A stretch of DNA of 13,307 nucleotides, taken from positions 1 through 13,307 of the forward strand of contig JAZSPM010000226.1 of NCBI GenBank assembly GCA_045537455.1, read 5' to 3'. The translations under genes were made by a program, and so were the position numbers. Positions within the stretch are counted from its first letter, which is position 1; the number at the start of each line of letters is the position of its first letter. The notes beneath the pieces were generated by a model. The model was given only the letters and a program-made list of their open reading frames with translations. It made no database searches and was not told where the DNA came from. This document shows positions 1-6,873 of the stretch, in pieces. Source of the DNA: Ornithomonoglobus_A sp045537455. GTDB lineage: Bacteria > Bacillota > Clostridia > UBA1381.

Positions 1-1
1 C

Positions 2-23
2 TTTTGCCGATAATACGGCAAAA
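2..23. repeat. Perfect 8-bp inverted repeat (hairpin)
   Basis: TTTTGCCG (2-9) and CGGCAAAA (16-23) are perfect complements around a 6-nt loop. It lies just before a second, terminator-like hairpin and no gene covers it. It could be the end structure of a gene left of the window or a terminator read on the minus strand. The pairing is seen directly; any role is inference. Confidence 0.4.
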
Positions 24-48
24 ATACAGCGAATAACCATACATATAT

Positions 49-93
49 GCCGCTATTTCAGCATTTTTACTGATTTAGCGGCTCTTGTTTTTT
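49..93 (+). terminator. Rho-independent terminator of a gene left of the window
   Basis: GCCGCTA (49-55) pairs with TAGCGGC (76-82), and TCAG (58-61) pairs with CTGA (70-73), leaving a TT/TT internal loop and an 8-nt apical loop. A T-rich tail with six consecutive T (88-93) follows. It probably ends a plus-strand transcript entering from the left. It also shows that the first residues readable in the following ORF come from terminator sequence, not from a real gene start. Confidence 0.7.
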
Positions 94-1545
94 CTGTACC
101 CATTGATTTTTGTTTTTTATGGGGTTATTAGAGGTGCCCTAAAGTATTCAACAAGTCCATATCTGCTTCAGCACGCAGAAAATCCTGTAAACTGGTATAT
201 GTGGAGTGACGAAGCATTTGAAACAGCAAAAAAGGGAAATAAGCCAATTTTTTTGAGTATCGGCTACAGCACTTGTCATTGGTGTCATGTAATGGCACAT
301 GAAAGCTTTGGGGACGAGAAAACGGCGGAAATCCTCAATAAATACTTTGTGTCTATCAAGGTTGACCGTGAGGAGCGTCCCGACATTGACAGCGTATATA
401 TGGCGGTATGTCAGGCGTTCACGGGCAGCGGTGGTTGGCCTACAAGTATTTTTTTGACATGGGATAAAAAGCCGTTTTTCGCAGGGACATATTTTCCTGT
501 CCGTTCACAATATGGTATGCCCGGGTTTTCGGATTTGCTTATGACAATTGCGGGACAATGGGAGAAAAATCAAGATAAATTGCTTGAATCAGCAGATGAA
601 ATTATGGCACATCTGAAAAGGGAAAATTTCAAGAATATGAAGCATAATTCAGAAAATATAATTGAAGAAGCAGTAAAGCAATTTAAACATATCTACGACA
701 GCATATATGGCGGCTTCGGACGTGCACCGAAATTCCCTACACCGCATAATCTGCTTTTTCTGATGATGTATTCTAAAATAAGCAATGATACTCTTTCAAT
801 GAAAATGGTTGAAAAAACGCTGCTTCAAATAAGAAAAGGCGGTATATTTGACCATATAGGAGGCGGTTTTTCGAGATATCCTACAGACAAGTATTTCCTT
901 GCACCCCATTTTGAGAAAATGCTATACGACAATGCTCTCCTCATTATAGCGTATTCTGCGGCTTACAGTATAACGAAAACACTTATATATCTTAAAACTG
1001 CCGAGAAAACAGCCGACTATGTACTGTGTGAAATGACTTCGCAGGACGGTGGATTTTATAGTGCACAGGATGCAGATAGCGAGGGCGTTGAAGAAAAATT
1101 CTATACCTTTTTGCTTGATGAAATTCTGAATGTATTAGGTGAATCGGGACAGCGTTTTGCAGAGGTTTTTGACATCACAGCAAATGGCAATTTTGAGGGC
1201 GTTAATATACCTAATCTGCTGAAAAGTAATGATTTAGAATCATATTTTTCCAATGAAAAACGAAAGCTTTACGACTATCGCAAGCAGCGTACAAGCATAC
1301 ATCTGGATGACAAGATTCTGCTGTCATGGAATGCCATGATGATTGCGGCGATGTCTATGCTGTATCGAATTTCAAAGAATGAAAAGTATCTGAAAACTGC
1401 GAAAAATGCACAGCAATTTCTTGAACAGAATCTGTGCGATAGCATGCAGCTCTACACAAGTCACCAGTACATTGAGAAAGGAAACGCCACAAGCAGAACC
1501 AAATCCGATAAATTTTTTTCAAAATACTTGCTTTTTCTTCCATAA
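85..1545 (+). pseudogene. DUF255/YyaL-type thioredoxin-fold protein, truncated at both ends
   Basis: The family (bacterial YyaL, animal SPATA20) has an N-terminal thioredoxin-like DUF255 domain followed by an alpha/alpha-barrel related to sugar epimerases; its biochemical role is not well settled. Visible here are the SPYLLQHA..NPVNW signature, a CHWC redox motif (Cys64 and Cys67 counted from the TTG at 85), the GGWP segment and the HFEKMLYDNA motif. Homology stops at about nt 1460, where YyaL-type proteins would continue into a GFLDDYA-like stretch; the last ~25 codons look unrelated. Family members are about 600-690 aa, so roughly the last third is missing. The only in-frame starts, TTG 85 and TTG 103, have no RBS, and TTG 85 sits in the terminator T-tract. 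An AGAGG at 130-134 precedes a CTA codon where an ATG would be expected. I read this as a decayed remnant cut by the insertion that brought in the regulator downstream. Confidence 0.85.
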
Positions 1546-1556
1546 TGGTGTATAAT
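1528..1556 (+). promoter_or_regulatory. Sigma-A promoter of the WYL regulator, with operator-like palindrome
   Basis: TTGCTT (1528-1533), a 17-bp spacer and a perfect TATAAT (1551-1556). Immediately downstream is the palindrome TGTATACA (1556-1563), embedded in a longer imperfect dyad and lying across the expected transcription start. That position suits autorepression by the WYL protein encoded next; this is inference from position only. Confidence 0.8.
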
Positions 1557-1590
1557 GTATACAATTACAGTACATATGAGGTGGATAATT

Positions 1591-2649
1591 ATGACCGATA
1601 TGCAACCCAAGAAAATGATCATACTCGATATTCTGGATATCCTGAGAAAGCACACCGACGAAGACCACAGGCTTTCACAGCATCAGATACAAAACTTGAT
1701 GGAATCTGAATACGGAATGAAAGTTGATCGAAAAACAGTCCGGCGCAACCTTTCCAAGCTGATGGAGTATGGATTTCCAATCAAATATCGTGGCAGCGAC
1801 TTTGAAGAAGATGCTATCATCCGAAACAGCAAAAACGGCAAAGAAACAATACTGACCGACTGGTATTACGTTCACAAGTTTATGAACGGCGAACTGCGGC
1901 TGCTCATCGACAGCGTTCTGCTGACAGACGGACTCTCGAAAAAAGACCGCTTGAGTCTGATTCACCGCCTTGAAGAATTGTCGAGCAAATATCTCCATTC
2001 TGAAATATCCAAGATCGACATGGATATTTACGGAAAGGTTCTGAACAGGGAAATCCTGATGACGCTTGAAAATATCGGCAGTGCCATAGCAGACGGTAGA
2101 CAGATATCCTTCCATTACTGTGACTGCGGACTTGACGGAAAGCTGAAATTCAGACTCGACAGCAGCGGCAAAAAAAGGCAGTATACTGTCAATCCCTATC
2201 AGGTGATCTCTCAGAACGGTCATTCTTATCTGATATGCAATCTTCCGCAGTATGATGATCTAACGCATTTCCGTATCGACCGCATTAAGGATTGTCAGGT
2301 GCTTGACACACCTTCTAAATCTTTGCGTATGCTGAAAGGCTTTGAAACCGGTATCCGGCTCTCGGAGTATATCAAGTCTCACCCGAACCTTTGGAGTGGA
2401 GAACCTGTCCGCATCACATTTCAGTGCAAGCAGTATATGATGAATGATGTTGCAGACAGCTTCGGAACTGACCTGCGAATCGAGGAGTTGCCTGACGATA
2501 TGATGAAAGTTCACGTTTGTGCAAGCGAATCCTCAATGCTGCACTGGGCGATACAATTTGCAGATGCAGTTGAGGTGCTGTCTCCGCAAAGTCTGCGTGA
2601 GCAGATCGTCGAAACGCTGAGAAATGCTCTTGAAAGATATGAGCAGTAA
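1591..2649 (+). CDS. WYL-domain transcriptional regulator with N-terminal winged HTH
   Basis: A cytoplasmic DNA-binding regulator of 352 aa. Residues ~8-65 form a DeoR/HTH_11-like winged helix (the LSQHQIQNLM and DRKTVRRNLSKL helices). Residues ~155-245 are the WYL domain, with NPYQVISQNGHSYLIC and the basic HFRIDRI strand typical of the family. Residues ~272-346 match the C-terminal WCX extension. WYL domains bind nucleic-acid or nucleotide-type ligands in characterised members, and such proteins often control defence and mobile-element genes. I chose ATG 1591 because GAGGTGG (1578-1584) lies 6 nt before it; the in-frame ATG at 1555 overlaps the -10 box and cannot be the start. It is the first intact gene after the truncated DUF255 gene. 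Its targets are unknown; its own promoter is the obvious candidate. Confidence 0.93.
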   Translation: MTDMQPKKMIILDILDILRKHTDEDHRLSQHQIQNLMESEYGMKVDRKTVRRNLSKLMEYGFPIKYRGSDFEEDAIIRNSKNGKETILTDWYYVHKFMNGELRLLIDSVLLTDGLSKKDRLSLIHRLEELSSKYLHSEISKIDMDIYGKVLNREILMTLENIGSAIADGRQISFHYCDCGLDGKLKFRLDSSGKKRQYTVNPYQVISQNGHSYLICNLPQYDDLTHFRIDRIKDCQVLDTPSKSLRMLKGFETGIRLSEYIKSHPNLWSGEPVRITFQCKQYMMNDVADSFGTDLRIEELPDDMMKVHVCASESSMLHWAIQFADAVEVLSPQSLREQIVETLRNALERYEQ

Positions 2650-2703
2650 TAAAGGATATTATTAACACATTTTAATGTGGTGTAATAACAAGGAGGAAAT
2701 ATT

Positions 2704-3198
2704 ATGAGCAAATCAATAAAAGAAGAAATGGTGAAAGATGTCATTAAAGAATGGGCAAGAAATAAAGCCGAAAATGGGGAGATCATATTCGATGAAACAT
2801 TTTGCGGCGGTAAATTCGTTCGTTATAAAACTGATAAAATGACATTATTGATCCCTGATAATATTGAAGGAAAGTTAAGCGGATGGAAACGTCCTGATCA
2901 TTACGCATATGAGATCGAGTGCAACCAGAGGATATTAAATCTCATGCTTACATTCAGCTATACCAATATTTCTGATGAGACTAAGAAGATCTGCGAAAAA
3001 CTATGGAACAATTTCAAGATGATGCCCAAAATGGATACTGAGAATTGCGGCGATAATTTTTTCAGACTGTGCATATATGATGCCAATATTAAGAAATATA
3101 ACGAGAAAGAGATATATGAGGCAATGGACAAACTGTTTTATCAGATGAAAGGCTACGAAGAGTTCATTTGCTATAAGCTTCAGGAAGGAAAAATATAA
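2704..3198 (+). CDS. Uncharacterised 164-aa protein
   Basis: I do not recognise this with confidence. AGGAGGA ends 7-8 nt before ATG 2704. The protein is soluble, with a Lys/Glu-rich helical N-terminus (residues 1-30), a central beta-rich part, and a segment near residues 60-100 (WKRPDHYAYEIEC followed by LMLTFSYTN) that faintly recalls the C-terminal part of PD-(D/E)XK-associated proteins; that resemblance is weak and no catalytic motif can be pointed to. It follows the WYL gene by 54 nt and precedes a strong terminator, so the two could form one transcript. A short dyad, CACAT (2666-2670) and ATGTG (2675-2679), lies in the gap and could be an operator. Confidence 0.8.
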   Translation: MSKSIKEEMVKDVIKEWARNKAENGEIIFDETFCGGKFVRYKTDKMTLLIPDNIEGKLSGWKRPDHYAYEIECNQRILNLMLTFSYTNISDETKKICEKLWNNFKMMPKMDTENCGDNFFRLCIYDANIKKYNEKEIYEAMDKLFYQMKGYEEFICYKLQEGKI

Positions 3199-3212
3199 TT
3201 ATAGATCAATAC

Positions 3213-3241
3213 AAAACGCCCTTTTAGCTTAGGGCGTTTTT
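3213..3241 (+). terminator. Rho-independent terminator after the 164-aa gene
   Basis: AAAACGCCCT (3213-3222) pairs perfectly with AGGGCGTTTT (3231-3240) around an 8-nt loop, with the T-run at the 3' side. It closes the WYL / 164-aa unit and overlaps by two bases the -35 box of the next promoter, so the two units are tightly insulated. Confidence 0.88.
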
Positions 3242-3375
3242 GGTGCATCGTTCGTGATATAATATAATCACAGAAGGAAAGCACCGCAAGGCAATTGGCA
3301 TACGGCACATTTTTGGCACCAGCGATTTGTGCAAAAGGGAGAATTTTCTTCTGAGCCGCCCACATCTTCGGAATT
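3240..3375 (+). promoter_or_regulatory. Promoter-leader repeat, copy A (P1 plus conserved leader)
   Basis: This 136-bp element recurs at 5003-5138 with 12 substitutions and no indels. It begins with TTGGTG (3240-3245), a 17-bp spacer and TATAAT (3263-3268); an overlapping TATAAT at 3258-3263 carries a TG extension. Transcription from here would give a leader of about 165 nt before the gene at 3441. In the leader GCACA (3306-3310) can pair with TGTGC, flanking the most divergent part between copies, and AGAA-TTTTC-TTCT forms a small hairpin inside a block of more than 45 identical bases (to 3375). Conservation of the whole leader, not just the promoter, suggests an RNA element or a protein-binding control region. 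I cannot match it to a named riboswitch class. Confidence 0.75.
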
Positions 3376-3388
3376 AAGATTTTTTGTG

Positions 3389-3397
3389 TGCTATAAT
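3389..3397 (+). promoter_or_regulatory. Second promoter (P2), extended -10, before the 419-aa gene
   Basis: TG-C-TATAAT is an extended -10 box about 45 nt before the start codon. The best upstream hexamer is TTCGGA at a long 19-bp spacing, so it would rely on the extended -10. The same arrangement (TGCTATGAT at 5151-5159) follows the second copy of the leader, which supports a tandem P1/P2 layout. Confidence 0.55.
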
Positions 3398-3440
3398 GGC
3401 AGCATAAAGAAAAGCGCGCTTTTCAACAGGAGGTACTTAT

Positions 3441-4700
3441 ATGGAAAAGAATATGTCTCAGATCATTTCGGTTGAAGAAATGCTTGATGCTCTTTATGAG
3501 AAAGCTGTAAGAGGATTGTCCTGCTGCAAATGCTTTGTTGATAACAGAAAATTTATCGTCAGAGGGCTATATAATTATTCTGTTGATGAGGTTTTCGTAT
3601 ATAACACAGAGGACGCAACATATTTCATAGCCACAAAAAATGAAAACGAGGAGTGGGGCGAAACCATCGGAGAGATTGCTGCTTTTATTGGTTGTTCCGA
3701 GCAAAACAAACTCACCGTTTCAGAGTATGCTGAATACTGGTACAGCCGTTTAGAGCCCAACAGCAATATTATTTCTGATTCAATCAAACAAAAGCGTAGG
3801 TTTTTCATTTGCAGCTATCCCGAAACATTTGAGGATTATTATAATCCTATGGACGAAACAGGCAGGGATGTGATGCTGATTACGGAGTTTTCGGACGACT
3901 TTCATACTATTCATATTTATGTTCACTTTTCATGGACTGATGCAGCATTTTGTCTGAGCGAAAGCACTGATGCTCCTGATTTAGTTTGGAATCTCTATTG
4001 TAAATTATGCGATTATGAGCAGGAACTACAAATCAGAGAAAGAGAAGAAGACAACAGATTTCATCCGCAGGAAAAATACATTGCATCCGATTTCACGCAG
4101 GTGAAAGCAAGATTCTGTGAAGCAATCGGAAATGCATTCAAAAGTGATATCGGAATCTATAGCTTCCGTTTTCGCACGGATGCAGGGAGCTATGTAGCAA
4201 CGGTTGCTGCGGTTTCATCAGAACTTAATGAAGTTCGGGTGATGATTCACAACATAGACACGAATCAGACCTTCACCAGACAAGTTTCGGATCGTCAATT
4301 TTTTGAGGAGATATTTGCTGCTGATCTGTATATAGCATTATTCCCGAAGGAGGCTCATGTGCTTTATCAGGAGAAGACATTTGATCCTATGTTTGAGAAG
4401 ATCAAAGAACAGATCACCGATATTCTTGATAAAGCTTGTCAGGGATGTACTTCAAGCTGCAGCTTTCATTGCTGGAATAAGGATATTCCTGAATTGGGAG
4501 AAAAGTATTCAGCAGATGCTGTTTTGGAGCAAGACAGTAATTTGATACATCTGACTGTCAAATGTCCATCCAAGAAAAAACTATCATATGAGCGAACTGT
4601 CAAGATCGGCGAACTGTATGATGAGATCCTAAGCGAGCTTTATCGTTTTTTGTATCCGAACAGAATTGCTCTGCTAATAGAGGATATTCCCACAGAATAA
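3441..4700 (+). CDS. Uncharacterised 419-aa modular cytoplasmic protein
   Basis: No known domain is recognised. AGGAGGT precedes ATG 3441 by 6 nt. The protein is acidic, without a signal peptide or membrane segment, and Cys-rich in two places (residues 28-31, and 333-344 with CQGCTSSCSFHC). It seems built from four related modules of ~80-100 residues; the clearest are 221-302, ending LYIALFP, and 317-406, ending LYRFLYP, each with an N-terminal helix, a beta hairpin region and a C-terminal helix. Residues 8-90 and 118-200 look like more diverged copies. It is followed at 39 nt by the Cys-rich mini-protein, probably co-transcribed. The identical leader and similar modular plan link it to the 315-aa protein at 5203. 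Function unknown. Confidence 0.85.
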   Translation: MEKNMSQIISVEEMLDALYEKAVRGLSCCKCFVDNRKFIVRGLYNYSVDEVFVYNTEDATYFIATKNENEEWGETIGEIAAFIGCSEQNKLTVSEYAEYWYSRLEPNSNIISDSIKQKRRFFICSYPETFEDYYNPMDETGRDVMLITEFSDDFHTIHIYVHFSWTDAAFCLSESTDAPDLVWNLYCKLCDYEQELQIREREEDNRFHPQEKYIASDFTQVKARFCEAIGNAFKSDIGIYSFRFRTDAGSYVATVAAVSSELNEVRVMIHNIDTNQTFTRQVSDRQFFEEIFAADLYIALFPKEAHVLYQEKTFDPMFEKIKEQITDILDKACQGCTSSCSFHCWNKDIPELGEKYSADAVLEQDSNLIHLTVKCPSKKKLSYERTVKIGELYDEILSELYRFLYPNRIALLIEDIPTE

Positions 4701-4739
4701 TAAACAATGTCGGCAACGACAAATTCAGGAGGAATGTTT

Positions 4740-4952
4740 ATGTATCAATACACTTGTGATTCAAAGTATTGTGCCACCTGTTCCTGCTGGTCAGGTGAGC
4801 GGAAGATCTGCGATCATTTCGGCTCAAGACTTGAGGTCAGCAGCCCGATGGCTACGGGCAAATGCATGAACCGGAAGTCAGGCTGTTTTCAGCAAACCAA
4901 GCAGGCAAACGGCGGATGCTCTGCACATGAGAAGTGGGGAGCGTTGAGGTAA
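4740..4952 (+). CDS. Small cysteine-rich protein (70 aa, probable metal binder)
   Basis: The protein has eight cysteines in 70 residues (6, 11, 14, 16, 24, 42, 49, 60), including CATC (11-14) followed by WSGER. Uncharacterised small bacterial proteins with a CxxCxxWxGxR-type start are known to me as a recurrent family; zinc or Fe-S binding is the natural inference but is not shown. AGGAGG (4727-4732) lies 7 nt before ATG 4740, which I prefer over the in-frame ATGs at 4707 (no RBS) and 4734 (too close). It follows the 419-aa gene, itself unusually cysteine-rich, so the two may work together. No strong terminator follows; a 5-bp TGATA/TATCA stem near 4973-4986 is the best candidate. Confidence 0.8.
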   Translation: MYQYTCDSKYCATCSCWSGERKICDHFGSRLEVSSPMATGKCMNRKSGCFQQTKQANGGCSAHEKWGALR

Positions 4953-5002
4953 TCAACTCGTTTAATATGTTGTGATATACATATCATAGATACCGCCGCT
5001 TT

Positions 5003-5138
5003 TTGGTACATCGCTCGTGATATAATATAATCACAGAAGGAAAGCACAGTAAGGTAATTGGCATACTGCACATTTTTGATGCAAATGATTTGTGCAAAAG
5101 GGAGAATTTTCTTCTGAGCCGCCCACATCTTCGGAATT
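5003..5138 (+). promoter_or_regulatory. Promoter-leader repeat, copy B
   Basis: Second copy of the element at 3240-3375: same length, 12 mismatches, no gaps. It carries TTGGTA (5003-5008), a 17-bp spacer and TATAAT (5026-5031), with the same overlapping TG-extended TATAAT upstream. The TGCACA/TGTGCA stem is kept and slightly longer than in copy A, while six of the twelve differences fall in the segment it encloses; this suits a stem under selection with a free loop. The last 50 or so bases are identical to copy A. The gene at 5203 starts about 170 nt after the expected transcription start. Confidence 0.75.
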
Positions 5139-5150
5139 TCAGTTTTTATA

Positions 5151-5159
5151 TGCTATGAT
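5151..5159 (+). promoter_or_regulatory. Second promoter (P2) before the 315-aa gene
   Basis: TGC-TATGAT, an extended -10 with one deviation, sits where copy A has TGC-TATAAT, about 45 nt before the start codon. Sequence around it has diverged between the copies, so keeping this box is notable. Confidence 0.45.
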
Positions 5160-5202
5160 AGAACCGTAAAGAGAAAATCTTGCTTATGTCAGGAGGTAGC
5201 AT

Positions 5203-6150
5203 ATGGAGTATATAGAAAGAGAGCAATGGATAGAAGTTTGTCAGATGTTCTTTGATGCGTATGTCAAGTTTCAGATCGACGGTACAGAAGCACATTGGTA
5301 CGAGTGCAACTACAGAAACATCGAAATTGCTTTTATTGACTGCGGTTTCTTCGTGAAAGTACAGCTGTATTGTCCGGAGGTGCTCAGAAGCCTGAACGGT
5401 GATTATGGGTGGTCAGCAAAAAATACAGAGGAAATCATAAGAATGCTGTACTGGCTTGCGTGGGAGGCAGAGAAAAGAAATTCTTACATTATAAAAATAG
5501 CAGGTCCCGAAGAAGAGTATCAGCAGCTCAGAAGGATACTGACAGAGAAATACCGTCTGTGTTACGACGCTTATTGGGAGGAGGATTACTGGAAAGAAAC
5601 AGGCGAGGAAAAATTTATCATCATGCTTCACAGCAGAGAGATAGAAGTTCACTTTTCTCCCAATATTATGTGGGATGTCAACGGATACATAGACGCTGCT
5701 CTTTTCTGTTGTGAGACAGGCAGAAGCTGCTCGACCGTTGTGCAGCAGGAAGAAGAGGAGCCGAAAGAGTTGATCCAACTAATTCAGGATATGGCTTCTG
5801 AACCGGAGATCTTAGAGTTCAGCACCGCCGATTCCGAATGGGAGCACGAGCTGCTCAGAGATTATCTGGTCAGCAGCCGTACAAATGACGGTCTGCTGAT
5901 CGAGCGTTTTCCGTTTGGCTGGTTTCACAGTTTGAACGGCGTAGTTATCAAAGAGCGAATTCTTGTACTTCACAACAGACAGATCAGATTAAAATTCGAG
6001 CCTCAGGAAGACACTTTACAGATCATTGTTGATTGCATGGAAACGGGAAAACAATTTACGATGGAACTTCCTAAACGCTGTCGGGAAGTCGAAGAGATTG
6101 GCGAAGAACTTGTCTGGAGGATACAAGAACTGGCATGGGAAGCTGCATAA
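5203..6150 (+). CDS. Uncharacterised 315-aa modular protein, paralogous in plan to the 419-aa protein
   Basis: AGGAGGT lies about 6 nt before ATG 5203. No known domain is recognised. Three modules of ~95-110 residues can be seen by eye (about 1-93, 94-206, 207-315). Each has a hydrophobic strand starting with an R-x-I core (RNIEIAF, REIEVHF, RQIRLKF), a strand ending in C-x-E-T-G or similar, and a C-terminal helix (EEIIRMLYWLAWEAE, KELIQLIQDMA, EIGEELVWRIQELAWEAA). The protein is acidic, rich in Trp and Tyr, and cytoplasmic. The gene after it (27 nt downstream) is likely co-transcribed. Sharing a 136-bp leader with the 419-aa gene, it probably arose by cassette duplication and divergence. It may be a binding scaffold or an immunity-type repeat protein, but that is only a guess. 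Confidence 0.85.
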   Translation: MEYIEREQWIEVCQMFFDAYVKFQIDGTEAHWYECNYRNIEIAFIDCGFFVKVQLYCPEVLRSLNGDYGWSAKNTEEIIRMLYWLAWEAEKRNSYIIKIAGPEEEYQQLRRILTEKYRLCYDAYWEEDYWKETGEEKFIIMLHSREIEVHFSPNIMWDVNGYIDAALFCCETGRSCSTVVQQEEEEPKELIQLIQDMASEPEILEFSTADSEWEHELLRDYLVSSRTNDGLLIERFPFGWFHSLNGVVIKERILVLHNRQIRLKFEPQEDTLQIIVDCMETGKQFTMELPKRCREVEEIGEELVWRIQELAWEAA

Positions 6151-6176
6151 GTAACCATAGATAAGGAGGCATAACT

Positions 6177-6728
6177 ATGGCTTGGGATAATCCGAGTGGA
6201 ATTCTTTCTCCTAACGAGAGAGACAGGCTCAAAAGAGAAGCCGAGATATTCGCAGAGGCTCAGAGAAAAATGTTGAGGGAAGAGGAACAGCGTGCCGCAA
6301 AGCAGCGTGAAGCGGAAGAACGCCGCCGCACTGATGCGTGGGAAAGGGAGGAAAGAGCTCGCAGAGCAGAGGAAGAAAGAAGGTATAAAAATCAATTAGC
6401 TTCCGAAAGAAGAGCACAGTCAAAAGCAAGATTAGAAAGCTATAAAGCCTGGCTGCGTACACCAGAAGGAGATGCCGTTTTAGATCAGGAAAGATACAAA
6501 CGTCGTGCAGAAAAGGTCTGGAATGCTGAGTATGGTTCGGTAACATATCTTAGGAACAGATATGGTCATGCTTACTATGTTATTGCTGAGATAATACAGA
6601 ATATCCTTGGCTGTACACCTGATGAGGCGGAAGAAAAAATAGCTGAGAATTATATAGAACCCAGATGGAAACAGTTCGAGCAGCCTGAGATCGAGAGGAT
6701 CCTAAAAAAGAAACTTCTAAAAAAGTGA
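6177..6728 (+). CDS. Coiled-coil protein (183 aa), possibly frameshifted at its end
   Basis: AAGGAGG (6163-6169) lies 7 nt before ATG 6177. Residues ~14-85 are almost entirely Glu, Arg, Lys, Ala and Gln in a heptad-like pattern (a long charged coiled coil or single alpha-helix); residues ~86-183 are a more globular alpha-helical part with no recognised domain. It lies 27 nt after the 315-aa gene, so the two probably share a transcript. The ORF ends KKLLKK-stop on a run of six A (6719-6724). Removing one A would carry the frame on to 6780 and add a C-terminus resembling the module ends of the upstream protein, so this gene may be a one-base-shifted version of a ~200-aa protein. Confidence 0.8.
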   Translation: MAWDNPSGILSPNERDRLKREAEIFAEAQRKMLREEEQRAAKQREAEERRRTDAWEREERARRAEEERRYKNQLASERRAQSKARLESYKAWLRTPEGDAVLDQERYKRRAEKVWNAEYGSVTYLRNRYGHAYYVIAEIIQNILGCTPDEAEEKIAENYIEPRWKQFEQPEIERILKKKLLKK

Positions 6729-6780
6729 TCCGGAAGAGATCATCAGGGAGATACAGCGTATGGCGTGGGAAACAGCATAA
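6727..6780 (+). pseudogene. Out-of-frame module C-terminus (DPEEIIREIQRMAWETA-stop)
   Basis: In the +1 frame relative to the coiled-coil gene, overlapping its stop codon by two bases, 17 codons encode DPEEIIREIQRMAWETA and end with TAA. This closely matches the C-terminal helices of the 315-aa protein (EEIIRMLYWLAWEAE and ELVWRIQELAWEAA). It is either the true end of the coiled-coil gene, displaced by a one-base change in the A6 run at 6719-6724, or the last scrap of a deleted third module gene. A TAA at 6718-6720 blocks this frame upstream, so it is not expressed by itself. Confidence 0.6.
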
Positions 6781-6796
6781 CTGACATAGGATATTT

Positions 6797-6825
6797 TTGT
6801 CCCGTTAAGTTTGCTATAATATAAT
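6797..6825 (+). promoter_or_regulatory. Promoter of the 169-aa gene, related to the leader promoters
   Basis: TTGTCC (6797-6802), a 17-bp spacer and TATAAT (6820-6825), with an overlapping TGC-TATAAT at 6812-6820. The stretch TATAATATAATCACA followed by AAGG is the same as in the two leader copies, at the same spacing from the -35 box, but the conserved leader behind it is absent. Confidence 0.7.
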
Positions 6826-6873
6826 CACAAGGTAAAAAACAAAGAATTAGAATTTATTTAAGGAGGAAAACAT

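Noticed and set aside
1555..1590. Upstream ATG extending the WYL protein by 12 residues
   Set aside because: That ATG overlaps the -10 box, so it would not be in the transcript; ATG 1591 has a good RBS.
3180..5128. Two similar minus-strand ORFs (3180-3365 and 4889-5128) across the leader repeats
   Set aside because: They overlap on the minus strand because the DNA repeat is conserved. They have no RBS, run into neighbouring genes or a terminator, and changes between them do not favour third codon positions. The promoter-leader reading explains them better.
6715..6728. A-AAA-AAG slippery heptamer for programmed -1 frameshifting at the end of the coiled-coil gene
   Set aside because: The heptamer is in the right phase, but a -1 shift leads to an unrelated 19-residue tail. 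The meaningful continuation is in the +1 frame, so classical -1 frameshifting does not explain it.
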